A program made the position numbers and the translations under genes. 64,000 nt of DNA. Origin: Trichomonas tenax. Taxonomy: Eukaryota; Parabasalia; Trichomonadida; Trichomonadidae. Within the stretch, counting starts at the first letter, position 1; the number at the start of each line of letters is the position of its first letter. A model generated the notes under the pieces. The model did not search any database. It was not told the origin of the DNA and saw only the letters and a program-made list of their open reading frames with translations. Of this stretch, positions 54,801 through 63,761 are shown piece by piece. The DNA lies in the NCBI GenBank assembly GCA_023091735.1, contig JALKBU010000107.1:19181-83180 (forward strand). The letters run 5' to 3'.

Positions 54801-54921
54801 TCGACGCAGGTTCTTGGTAAAAGCTCATAAGCCATTCTGTGGCCTGCTGAACAGATTCTGTACTTTCACCGCTACGAATAAAACCGATACATTGCGTCAG
54901 TTGTTCTACAACAACATCCAT
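51874..54921 (-). CDS. Importin-beta superfamily karyopherin (IPO4/IPO5-like)
   Basis: A 1015-residue HEAT-repeat protein of importin length. Residues 10-75 have the importin-beta N-terminal layout: short helices, then QILLTIYATFTDPIMRRFLCVSMKQCVNNSWIYF, which fits the pattern of non-vs-lethal 'RqlAav.lK..i...W' of the Ran-binding first repeats. The rest is continuous HEAT repeats with acidic loops, including an insertion at about 675-690 (ASPESEPPPATTAQ). It would carry nuclear cargo with Ran. The frame begins with GTG four codons earlier; the first ATG is used. The exact karyopherin subtype is uncertain. Confidence 0.75.
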   Translation of the reverse strand: MDVVVEQLTQCIGFIRSGESTESVQQATEWLMSFYQEPASIQILLTIYATFTDPIMRRFLCVSMKQCVNNSWIYFDEKSKSGVIMSLLNLFKSEANYNNRQNILNIIQLKMDSSYYSVFIPFLQELSQSGNLELTLSLCPLVDVSEMDESTMPASIDFLLEQIDRGFASTEILTRYAALFYLYLPNCRTDLILDRIPRYWELSLEIFQPIYEQRELFSRVSWLFNFAVNCQKFQVDVLPLLKLCLELVKQPGNDSLLLLEFTTIIESICTQYTDTVVDSDCVQDIIQVFMLISIPLFEPDDSLAITQANFFEKTFTVLCQYQQPMEYLYLLFGQMESTPANHFIIVRSLAAVFYCDWNYFLDKLNDICEVLVGGMSSDSLLLVEGSVSAVDTFLDNFYDDLGDLAEPLITAVYEAAAKALTVDVITAFANILDKTMQSDFIFDQAFAFLCNVIGEGEIVLQQAAINCMNMLVRSSTIKISSNLDNFMKLMLEIMNSSSEIADLLKPYCVECVHSAANNVGSEFDPYASLYLEFIVSNLANENKDLALTCFQALELMAKRSPELFMQVVDQIMSKVLTLAATDPSQEYKQASFACTTDEDLTVVESQFMALFKHSEIALRLISILTNMSPDLTERFLTHTLQCASIQSQSCNSYCKCAAAFSVTCIADALASPESEPPPATTAQMGNIILAVIPDPEESPESKEAVDGFSAAAHMIDVLEYQSFGSLTRELIDTAMRYINYIAGSSDRKLVSQCADTLYSIRLFISMVAASAGPMAFNLLRSFLSVCTELISTSVPALRSFGLSYFSAMISSCSQSFDTEFKKNLLQTSMQIADETDDADAFIFINQVARNEPSLIVDFSDDIYNICMKKLALPVSNTDKFYRMRDNCIIAFELLVWKICVDKYDINEYMLPCLAAMPLVMDYEYITEQIGFFFWLYQHADAAYKESFLQILVVVFALPKHAFDNMKIPPQYISNLITFMKELLASFPNSEEIVSSFLEGDAEKIAYFQAVLNSSE

Positions 54922-55497
54922 AAACAAATTCACTTTTTTTATTTTGTTTCAATCTTTTTTTAGAATAATCGGATTTGACTGCATCTGAAAACGATATATT
55001 TATGCAAATTTTGCAACGTCTGCCATTGTTTGGCGCAATTTTTGTGTTTTTATGCAAAAATCGAAAGATTTCGACTTGCAATAACGCATGATTTGTGCTT
55101 TTCATGTTTTGGTCGTGTTTGCTGTTAAAAAGCCAGAAGTTATTAATTTATTTTTAAAAATTTTACGAGATTTAAACATTATATACAATATGACACCTAA
55201 ATTTGTAATAAAAAAGTAATCGGTAAATTTTTTATGCCATCATGATTGAGATGATGGGTTCTCACTTTTTGTTTGAACTTAACCATTCTATTACAAAAGA
55301 AAATTTATTGATACTCTCATATGTATATCTATTCATTTCCATATTGATATTTCAATTTCGTCGATTGATTTTATAAATCAAGATTGAGATTAATTGAATA
55401 ATAAGGCCATCAAAATTTAAATCATTCCATCACAAGATGACTAGATTATGTTTCATAATCATTGAGAAACTAAAAATACTTTGGTGTGGTATTGTTG
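54922..55497. other. Intergenic spacer upstream of importin
   Basis: AT-rich 5' flank of the leftward importin gene; no gene recognised. A CACTTTTTT tract lies immediately upstream of the importin ATG. Confidence 0.5.
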
Positions 55498-55856
55498 GTA
55501 TAATAAAGAGTCACGAAAAAGTGACGTGGTTACATGGCAAATGTATTTCATTTCGATATGTAAAATTAGTTAGCTAATTAGAATGTGTATTTATAAAGTT
55601 CAATTAAGCTTGTTATAACATCGGCAAATCTTATTAGAGAGTCTGTTAAGCTTGTTAGAGTGCGTATCAAGCTTGTTAGCGACTCTATCAAGTTTGTTAA
55701 AGTTCATTTCAAGCTTGTTAGAGTGCGTATCAAGCTTGTTAGAGAGTCTATCAAGCTTAATAGAACACCCTTTGTTATAATGACAGACTTTACATGTCAA
55801 AACATATTTAGAACTGCCATGTAAACACGCCACTTTTCGTGACTCTTTATTATACC
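55498..55856. mobile_element. MITE-like element with 42-bp TIRs and internal 21-bp repeats
   Basis: Near-perfect terminal inverted repeats: 55498-55540 and 55815-55856, both starting GGTATAATAAAGAGTCACGA, differing by one indel and two substitutions; weaker similarity extends inward. The centre (55606-55765) holds about seven tandem copies of a 21-bp unit (core AAGCTTGTTAGAG). On the minus strand these read as repeated K-L-D-x-x-S-N heptads in a 77-codon frame. No transposase and no obvious target duplication. The right end is 5 bases from the start codon of the next gene. Confidence 0.75.
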
Positions 55857-55861
55857 CTACA

Positions 55862-56476
55862 ATGGAAAATCGGAAAATTTATTTAGAGAATATTCTCAAT
55901 GAACAGAGGTGTGCTGAAGAGGAATTAGGATCGACAATGAGGACTCTTGAGAATTTGAAGCAACAGGAGAACAGATTATTGTCATTAAAAGAAGAAATGG
56001 AAACGAAAAGTTCGAAAACAATCCAATTTTTTCAAATGAAACTACAATCGAAGATAGATGAACACACACAATTGAAATCAACCGATGGAAGTCTCCCATC
56101 AGAGCAATTTATGTTATCTCAAATCAAAGTTCTTCAAAATTTTACAGATACAATGCCAGAGACCAATGATATAGTTGGTGTTGTCGAAATCCTCAACAAA
56201 CATAAAGTGTTTCGCAGAAAATGCACTGAAGATAACATTCATGTTAAAATTCAAGATTTATTAACCAAATACGAAAGATTTAATCCTAAATACATCGATA
56301 ACTTTATGTTTCCATTAGATTATATCAATAATTCAAAGACGTTAAAGAAACATATTCGAATTCTCGCAAATTCAATGAAAGTTGCTGATAAACATCATTC
56401 CAATGATGTCTCAAAGTTAGAGTTTGATATTACATTATTAGACAATGCAATTCATAATCGAATTGAAAATTTGTAA
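55862..56476 (+). CDS. Coiled-coil protein, unknown function (204 aa)
   Basis: A 204-residue protein with an N-terminal coiled coil (about 10-75, EEELGSTMRTLENLKQQENRLLSLKEEM) and a helical C-terminal half (DIVGVVEILNKHKVF, YIDNFMFPLDYINNSKTLKKHI). It has no recognised family and no membrane segment. The ATG at 55862 is unusual in that its entire immediate upstream sequence is the right TIR of an inverted-repeat element, including CCACTTTTCGTGACTC. Transcription, if any, must therefore use element-borne signals. Confidence 0.75.
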   Translation: MENRKIYLENILNEQRCAEEELGSTMRTLENLKQQENRLLSLKEEMETKSSKTIQFFQMKLQSKIDEHTQLKSTDGSLPSEQFMLSQIKVLQNFTDTMPETNDIVGVVEILNKHKVFRRKCTEDNIHVKIQDLLTKYERFNPKYIDNFMFPLDYINNSKTLKKHIRILANSMKVADKHHSNDVSKLEFDITLLDNAIHNRIENL

Positions 56477-56799
56477 TTTCTTTATTATATATTAAGTATT
56501 CAATTCAAAGTATATTACTGAATGCTAAATTGCTATTTTGGTTGTAAGTAAACATATCTCGGAATGTGTAGAATGTTGAATAATTAAATTATTCATGAAA
56601 ACCATGCAATGGCTATAACAAAACCACATTGAGTCGATGCTGTTAACAACAAAGAAAACTTATAGATTTATGATATAATCAGAAAAAGAAATCTTATTCA
56701 AATGGTTAAAAATAGAGCAATTGTTGAATAAAATTAAATAAGCAAATTTTAGTTTGCCCATAACCAATAAACAGGCGTCTATACCCGTTTGAATATTTC
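56477..56799. other. Convergent intergenic spacer
   Basis: Nothing recognised between the convergent coiled-coil gene and RPL3. Confidence 0.6.
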
Positions 56800-58044
56800 T
56801 TACTGCTTCTCGGCCTTCTTGGAGATCTTGAGCTTGCCAAGGAACTTGTTGCGCTCCTCCTTTGTCTGGAAGCGGCCGTGTCCGAACTTGGAAGCTGTAT
56901 CGATCCACTTGAGGTTGATCTCTTCTGTGGCGATACGGCGTGTGTTGATGTTGATTGTCTTGCGGAGTGTGATAGCGCGCTTGACTGTGCCAACAACAGA
57001 GCCCCTGATCATGAGGAAGTCATCCTTGACGAGACCGTAGTGTGGGAAGCCGCCCATTGGGTTGATGGACTTCTTTGTGAGATCGAACTGTGTGGAGCCG
57101 CCCTCGTTGATCTTGCCCTCGACTTCAGCAGCACCGATACGGTAGATGCGCTTGTTCATCTCTGTACGGTGGTGGCAACCGCGCTGACCGTAACGAGCGA
57201 CTGACCAGAGAACACGAGCTGGGTTCCATGGGCCGATGCAAGCGACTTTCCTGCGGCCACGATGGGTCTTCTTCTGAAGGCGCTTTGTGCCGTAACGGTG
57301 GATAACACCTTCCCAACCGAAACCTTTGCCAACACCGATTGTATCGATCTGCTCGCCCTCTTCGAAGACATCAGCGACTTTGATCTCCTTTTCGAGGATA
57401 GACTTGGCATAGTTGAGCTTAGTAGCAACATCGCCACCGTTGATCTGGATTTCAATCATGTGAGCCTTCTTCTGGCCGAGGTGGTTGCCCTTGAGGACCT
57501 TTTTGGCGCCCTGCTCGTTAGCATCGACACCGCGTGTTGTTGTCTTAGCGGACTGTGTGTGAGCGATGACGCGGATGACTGTGGCCCCCTTCTGGAGTTC
57601 CTCGAGCTGCTTCTCGCGCTTCTCTGCGGCCTTGCCGTTGGAGAGGCAGGAGAAAGCCTTGCGAGCCTTGGACTGGTACCAGTTCTTGTAGTAGTTACGC
57701 TTAACTTCCTCGTTAACGTAGGAAGCCCAAACTGTTGTAACTGGCTTGAGGCCCTCGACTGTTGGCTTGTAGCCGATGATACCAACAACGAACATTGGTG
57801 GTGTTTCGAGGATTGTGACTGGCTCACAGGCCTCTTTCTTGTGAAGGCGGGAGTAGGCACGGTTAACATCACGGAGAACGTGTGTCATACCAGCCTTGTA
57901 GCCGATGAAGGCGCAAAGATGTGGCTTCTTGGAAGCATCATCCTTTGGCCAGCTGCGTACGCGGCCACGGACAGCATGAGAACGGCCACGTGGCAGGAAA
58001 CCGAGGGAACCACGGCGTGGAGCATTAAACTTACGATGAGACAT
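56800..58044 (-). CDS. RPL3: 60S ribosomal protein L3 (uL3)
   Basis: A 414-residue eukaryotic uL3, close to the usual length. N-terminal [20 protein letters not shown] fits the family's [20 protein letters not shown]. Also seen: [15 protein letters not shown], the W-finger region ([25 protein letters not shown]), and the conserved [19 protein letters not shown] near residue 270. It acts at the peptidyl-transferase centre of the large subunit. Codons are the most biased in the window, as expected for a ribosomal gene. ATCCTTTTTCGAA lies just before the ATG and AAAAAGTGACGT and TTTGACATGTAAAG are a little further up. Confidence 0.98.
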   Translation of the reverse strand: [414 protein letters not shown]

Positions 58045-58899
58045 TTCGAAAAAGGATGGGCCAAACCTACGTCACTTTTTCATTCATTCTTTACATGTCA
58101 AATCTATCCTCTACTTCATATTTAACACCACAAATTTTTGCCAAAACACTTTTTGACGCGTAAGGATTATTTTCGTCATGTAATATTCATTTTTGACATG
58201 TAATAACTCTGACATTTTTTGACATTGTTTCAATCAATGCAAAGACAGAGTTGTTCCAAACAAACGGTATTTTGACATCTGCCAGAAATTACTAGGCATG
58301 AAAAAATGTAGACTTGTCGATGGCTTGAGTTAACATTTATGTTGATTGCAGGGATGTAACCCAGGACATAGAGTTATCAACAGCCAAATTATATTGCATT
58401 AATACAATTTCAAATAAATGAAGTCATTGAATATCCTACCTATAGAGTTGTTAATGAGTATTATGGCTTCAATGCGGATTCTAATATTCGATACTAATGA
58501 GCTAATCACATTTTTAAATTTTTCATACTGTTCTGTCATTCAGAATATTTTGCTCTTCTGTGAACACGATCACTCTTTATATGTAATAGACGTGTAACAT
58601 TGCTACTTGACAAATATCAATCCTAGCACAGCAGCAGCTCAAAATCAGCGACAATTTATTATCCAACGCAAACTCAATGTTTTGAAGAATCAAACATCAT
58701 TGACTCCCAATTGATATTATTAACATACCTTAGCGATTTATTTATTATCACAGTCCCAGAAGGTGCTTAATTTCTTCTGATTAGCTTTGAATTTTCAGGT
58801 TCTAAAAGCTTCAAACGAAGGTTATTTTCATGGTAAATGTAACATTTTTATGGAGTATTATTTTTGAGCTCCAGACTCATAAAGATTCCCCGGATTACG
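58045..58899. other. Intergenic spacer upstream of RPL3
   Basis: Promoter-proximal motifs of RPL3 occupy 58060-58220 (inverted TTTACATGTCA at about 58091 and 58190, TGACGCGTAAGG, GTCATGTAAT). The remainder has no recognised gene. Confidence 0.5.
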
Positions 58900-59780
58900 G
58901 TCTGTAGGAATCTTTTTTCAAAGAGGTATTTGTTAAGAATAATAATTACATCTCTAATCGAAATCTCAAAAATATCACCTTTAATTCTAATAACCAATTT
59001 TATTTATGCATGTGCTCATTTGTATTTTTATCATCACGTGCTGTTACAATTAGTCGTAGCGATGCAAATTTTCTTCATTCATATTGTATTTTCGAGAAAC
59101 TCGATCTCGGAATAAATCAAAAAGGATCAGAGATATATTTTGAAGGAAGTTCTAGCAATATTGCCGAATATAAATTCTATGCGTCTAAGCTCACACTCCA
59201 TATGAGTGCAATCTCTAATCAAGTTTAGGGTTATCTCTCAGCCGTTGGTGAAAAGATTTTTATCAAAAATCATTTGATTTTTGATGGCTCTGTTCCCAAC
59301 TGTGGTGGGCGTAACCAAGGCCATGGAATCATCCACAATCAAGGTTCGAATACTCTTGATATTAAAGAAGTAAATATTTCTAAGTGCACAGGATACACAT
59401 GTATAAATTGCTACATAGCTTGTCAGAATCTTATCGCCATTAAATATAGTCGTTTTGATTCAAACAGAATTGAAACCGATGAATCTGTTAGAACAACGAA
59501 TGGTTTTATAGAGCTCAATACAAATTCTAATTTGCAATATTGCAAAATTAAAAACCATACAGATGACATTTGTTCTGCTGGAGTTTTGCATATTTATAAT
59601 GTTTTTAATATATATTTGTCATAGTGTTCTTTCATCCAGAATGATGCATGCAGTGGAATGAGAAGACTTTATCGCAGTACACACTCGATTTTGGTAAACT
59701 TAGATTATTGCTATTTGATAAACATAGATCTCAGTTCTGCAACAGTTCAAAATTGGATTACATCGGACTTTTGAAATCCT
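58900..59780 (+). pseudogene. Pmp-like surface-protein pseudogene fragment
   Basis: One plus-strand frame runs through the region: NNNYISNRNLKNITFNSNN, SSRAVTISRSDANF and GSEIYFEGSSSNIAEYKFYAS. An in-frame TAG (59226) precedes DGSVPNCGGRNQGHGIIHNQ and ISKCTGYTCINCYIACQNL. A second in-frame TAG (59622) precedes CSFIQNDACSG and NLDYCYLINIDLS, ending at TGA. Short beta-strand repeats with Cys and Asn turns suggest a beta-helix surface protein of the polymorphic membrane protein-like kind. It lacks a signal peptide and C-terminal anchor, so it is a fragment with only two stops, i.e. young decay. Confidence 0.6.
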
Positions 59781-60056
59781 TTGACATTTTATTTCCCAGC
59801 ACCAACTCTATGCTATGTTCAATCAAACCTTATTAATTACCAATCAAAATTATCAACATATCTGAATAGTTTTGATTTATTTATGACAGTTATAGATCAT
59901 TTATAATATGGATATCAAAGTTGAATGAAATTCAGAGTTGATTTCCCAAATGCATTAATAATAGTCTCAACCAGTTTCATTCAAATCGAATTTGTAAATA
60001 ATTCAGAATGAAAACTCTTTCATATGAAATACTTGTATAAGTAATAAATTGATTTT

Positions 60057-63000
60057 TTATAATGATTCACTATCTGAAGAGCCAGATGATTTCTTCTTCT
60101 CGCCAGATGAGGAAGACTTCTTGGTCTTCTCGCTAACATAGCTGCCAGATGGGTAAGAGCCAGAATCTGATTCTGGATTAAGTGTATAAGCAAGCTTAAT
60201 ATGCATGACAATCCATACAGAGACAATGATTACTACAACAACTGCGAAAACAACAGCAAGAATAATTACACCATTGCCTTTGCTGTTCTTGAAGTAAACA
60301 AAGTCTGCCTTCTGCATCTCTGTTGCCGGAGGAGGAACATTTCCGGAGTAATCAAGTTTTGAAGCATTATAATCTGGACTTGCCATTAAGTATAATTTGT
60401 TGTTTTCTATGACAATTTTCATTTCTGGTTTAATTTGACGCCACTGAGCTGTTGGAAAGTCAGGAGATTGGAATAGTCCATCATTGTCAGGTACGAACTT
60501 ATGATTTCCTTCAAAAGCAATATTGTTAATGATAATGCTCTTATTATCCATATAGTTCATCTTAAAGTTTGCAGCAACAAAGGATTCACTGAGAAGGATA
60601 TCATCATATTTGAAACTTATATTAAGATCTCTATTGATCTTGCAATTTGGACTGAGATTAATTGTCGGGAAGCCATTTGAGTTCCAATATAATATATTTC
60701 TAATTCCAAATATATCACAAAATGTTGAATTTCCTGGTGTTATTGGTTCTTCAGGGTTTACTGGTGCAGTTGGTTTATATGGATCGGTTGTAGCATTAAT
60801 TTGTTTGATTGTAGCGCCAGGGGATAAATTAAGTTCACCAGTAACTTGGAGGTTGTTGAAAACAGCTGGTGTGTTGTATTTAACTTCAAGATTGCCAACA
60901 ATTGTTTGGCATCCTGTGACTCCGACTTCAGTTTTATTGTAGAAGTATGAGTCCATAACTAATTCATCGAACATAACTTTGGAATTCGGATCACCAAGAT
61001 TCATGGTGATTTTCTTTGATCTCACTGAAAAGACAAGATCATTTGAAGCATGGTAAAATCCATTGGAACCGAATCCAAAGTTAGGTGCGGTGAAGTTGGA
61101 AATTTCAATATAGATATTTCCTTTGTCTTTATTTCCTTGATCAATTGCTGTCTGGTTGAGGTTAATCATAGGAGACTCAGTATTTCTGAAGGCGTCAGGC
61201 CAATCAATGTTGTAAGATATTACGTATAGACCACCAATAAAGTTTGGTATTGTTATCTTTGGATACTTAGTGGCATTGAATTCAGCTGATGTTAGATTAT
61301 TAATAAGTTTAACCTTGGCATTGCCTATTGTTGGGAATTTCTCTGTTGAATCTTGAGGATATGTCATCGTGAAGGTGATATCTGAAGCTTGCAATAAGAA
61401 TTCATATCCCTTGACATCTCTGATTGCGGCGGGCCTGATAAAGGAAATCAAGCCATCATCTGTGTAAGTAAAGTTGATGAAGTGGAGTGGCATAATGTTA
61501 GAAATAGAAACATGAGCCTTATCTAAGCGAATCTTTGATGGATATTTGTTAAAGTTCTCTGCAAATTGATACAATATATCTTCGATTGTGAAAAAACATT
61601 CAACATTAGAGTTCATTTTGATTTTTCCTTCTGTCAGGTCATCTAGATTGAAAGAGCAGCTATCAAGAATCAATTTGGATCTTGGAAGGAATTCGGTACT
61701 TGTGAGTTTAAAGTGGCGAAGAGTAAGAGAAGAATCAACTCCGCTTTCACTTATTTTATCAAATTTAATTCTTGGGTTGTTTGTAAAATCCGTTCTTGAA
61801 CCAATTTCGAAAGACATATTCTTCAGTTTTGAGCAATCCAAGGTTGGAATAGTGTATTCGAAATTTGTGTAAGCATATTCAGTAATCATATACTGGAATT
61901 TCGCTTTTTTCGTATCATCTGATAGGAAATCAAATAATCCGTTAATTGTATCTTGAAGAAGTGATTTTGTTTTTGCCTTTAGAGTGGTGGGATCAATATC
62001 ATAATCATAGTTGATATTAATAGCCTCAGAATCGCATAGATGAGTATCAACTACAAGTGAAAAGCAATAGATTGCTGTGAGCTTTGCATATAACTGAGCG
62101 TCATATGTACCTTTGATAATCTTGCTTGTGGTATGATCTGGCATACTGAGAATAGACTGCCTTGAATAGAAACCAGGATAGTTGGAATTAGAAAGTTGCT
62201 TTGCATTAAACTGGTATGAAGACTCGGTATAATCAAGGAAAATATATTCGCGTAATTCTGCAGAATTACCTGCAAAGTAAGATTGAACTTGATCATTTGT
62301 GTATTGCTTTGCTGGTGCTGGATGTTCATATTCTAATATTAAATCTATTGGCTTGGCAAAATCTGTGATCTTTTGATCACCTTCTGTAATATCTTTGAGC
62401 TTTAGTTTTCCGCACTTCATCTTATCATCTTTAAAGTATGTTATTAATATTAATTTGAGTTGTTGTTCTTGAATCGCATTAGCAGCTAAAGTTTTGAAGA
62501 ACAAAGTAATTTGTGGGTCAAGTTTAAGGTATAACTTGGTTGTATGCACATTATTATATTGGTCATATGCACTAATACCAGAATAAGTATTGAATGAAAT
62601 TTGAGTAGAAGTAGATTGATCAGTTAATTTAAAGACATTTAAGGTGGAATTAAAGGTGTTATAAATAGAGAGTGATGCGAAATCGATATTTGAATCAGTA
62701 ATTATAGTGGCAGTGGCAACGGCTGTTAAAGCACAGTTTGTTAAGTTTTGAACAGATGATTTTATCTTTAATGTGGTATGAACTGAGTTTCCTTGATAAT
62801 TTTCAAGTTGAAAATGGACGTCGCATGCTTTTATTAAAACATCTGATGTGATATCAATGTTCATGAATGCATTTTCATGATAGGCTTGGAAATAGATTTC
62901 GGGCTTCTTATCAATGAATTCATGTGCATTAGTTTCAGCAAACTTGACAGTATTTGTTGTTTCTATGTTATTGAACTTGAATGCCATTAAGTTAAAACCT

Positions 63001-63761
63001 GAATAAAGCATTGGTATTGTGATTGTAATTTCATTTTGAGTAACAGTGACCAGGAATTTGTCATTATCAGAGGCTTTAACTTCAACTTGATAAAGGTTTG
63101 AATTGAAAATATCGATGTTGCCATTTAGATTGACGAATGTTGAGGCTGTTGGTGGTGTTGTAATATCATCATTCAAAATAGCAAGGTTATCACAGTTAAA
63201 TGTACCGCCTTGATCTTTTGGATGTAAGCTTAATTCTGACAAAAAGTAGAGCGAGCAAGTGAGTTTGCCAAAGTATAAGTTAAAGAAATTTTGACCAGGA
63301 TTTAATAAACAATTTTTAACAGCTATATCAGATACGCGGAAGCTATTTTCAAAGAAAGCGTTATAACCGATGATTGTTACTTTAGTTTTTGTGAATTGTT
63401 GAGTTAAAAAGATAAGATTAGGATTTTGGATATTGTAACTTGGTGGAGAAATGGTTATTGTTAACTCCACATTATTCAATTCTGCTGCCGTTGCTATAAT
63501 TCGGAGAACATTTTGAGATTTCTGAAAATTATCTTGGTCGATAGCTTTTTTTGTTTCTGGATTCACAGCATATCCGATGAAAGTAATGTTGATTGTTTCA
63601 GTCGGAAACTCCTCATATTTGTTTGCATAACCAGAATTTTCTAAAGTAGCAATATCGTATTTTGCTGCGTAATTGACATAAGGATGACAATCCGTGTTTG
63701 GATTCTCTATGTAAACACATAAATTAGCGCTTAATGCGGCTGAAAAGAGAAGAGAAATCAT
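60057..63761 (-). CDS. Large type I membrane surface protein (1234 aa)
   Basis: An intact 1234-residue frame. An N-terminal signal peptide (MISLLFSAALSANLC) leads a long extracellular region rich in Asn, Thr, Phe and Ile with many predicted beta strands, repeated N-x-S/T sites and phrases such as LILDSCSFNLDDL and MKCGKLKLKD. A Pro-rich turn (TDPYKPTAPVNPEEP) lies at about 1000. A single transmembrane helix (VIILAVVFAVVVVIIVSVWIVM, about 1163-1185) precedes a roughly 48-residue Ser/Lys-rich cytoplasmic tail. Likely a surface adhesin-type beta-helix or beta-solenoid protein; family not identified. Four AAAAAGTGA/TCACTTTT elements precede the ATG. Confidence 0.85.
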   Translation of the reverse strand: MISLLFSAALSANLCVYIENPNTDCHPYVNYAAKYDIATLENSGYANKYEEFPTETINITFIGYAVNPETKKAIDQDNFQKSQNVLRIIATAAELNNVELTITISPPSYNIQNPNLIFLTQQFTKTKVTIIGYNAFFENSFRVSDIAVKNCLLNPGQNFFNLYFGKLTCSLYFLSELSLHPKDQGGTFNCDNLAILNDDITTPPTASTFVNLNGNIDIFNSNLYQVEVKASDNDKFLVTVTQNEITITIPMLYSGFNLMAFKFNNIETTNTVKFAETNAHEFIDKKPEIYFQAYHENAFMNIDITSDVLIKACDVHFQLENYQGNSVHTTLKIKSSVQNLTNCALTAVATATIITDSNIDFASLSIYNTFNSTLNVFKLTDQSTSTQISFNTYSGISAYDQYNNVHTTKLYLKLDPQITLFFKTLAANAIQEQQLKLILITYFKDDKMKCGKLKLKDITEGDQKITDFAKPIDLILEYEHPAPAKQYTNDQVQSYFAGNSAELREYIFLDYTESSYQFNAKQLSNSNYPGFYSRQSILSMPDHTTSKIIKGTYDAQLYAKLTAIYCFSLVVDTHLCDSEAININYDYDIDPTTLKAKTKSLLQDTINGLFDFLSDDTKKAKFQYMITEYAYTNFEYTIPTLDCSKLKNMSFEIGSRTDFTNNPRIKFDKISESGVDSSLTLRHFKLTSTEFLPRSKLILDSCSFNLDDLTEGKIKMNSNVECFFTIEDILYQFAENFNKYPSKIRLDKAHVSISNIMPLHFINFTYTDDGLISFIRPAAIRDVKGYEFLLQASDITFTMTYPQDSTEKFPTIGNAKVKLINNLTSAEFNATKYPKITIPNFIGGLYVISYNIDWPDAFRNTESPMINLNQTAIDQGNKDKGNIYIEISNFTAPNFGFGSNGFYHASNDLVFSVRSKKITMNLGDPNSKVMFDELVMDSYFYNKTEVGVTGCQTIVGNLEVKYNTPAVFNNLQVTGELNLSPGATIKQINATTDPYKPTAPVNPEEPITPGNSTFCDIFGIRNILYWNSNGFPTINLSPNCKINRDLNISFKYDDILLSESFVAANFKMNYMDNKSIIINNIAFEGNHKFVPDNDGLFQSPDFPTAQWRQIKPEMKIVIENNKLYLMASPDYNASKLDYSGNVPPPATEMQKADFVYFKNSKGNGVIILAVVFAVVVVIIVSVWIVMHIKLAYTLNPESDSGSYPSGSYVSEKTKKSSSSGEKKKSSGSSDSESL

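Noticed and set aside
57262..58125. 287-codon plus-strand frame opposite RPL3
   Set aside because: Antisense shadow created by the strong codon bias of RPL3.
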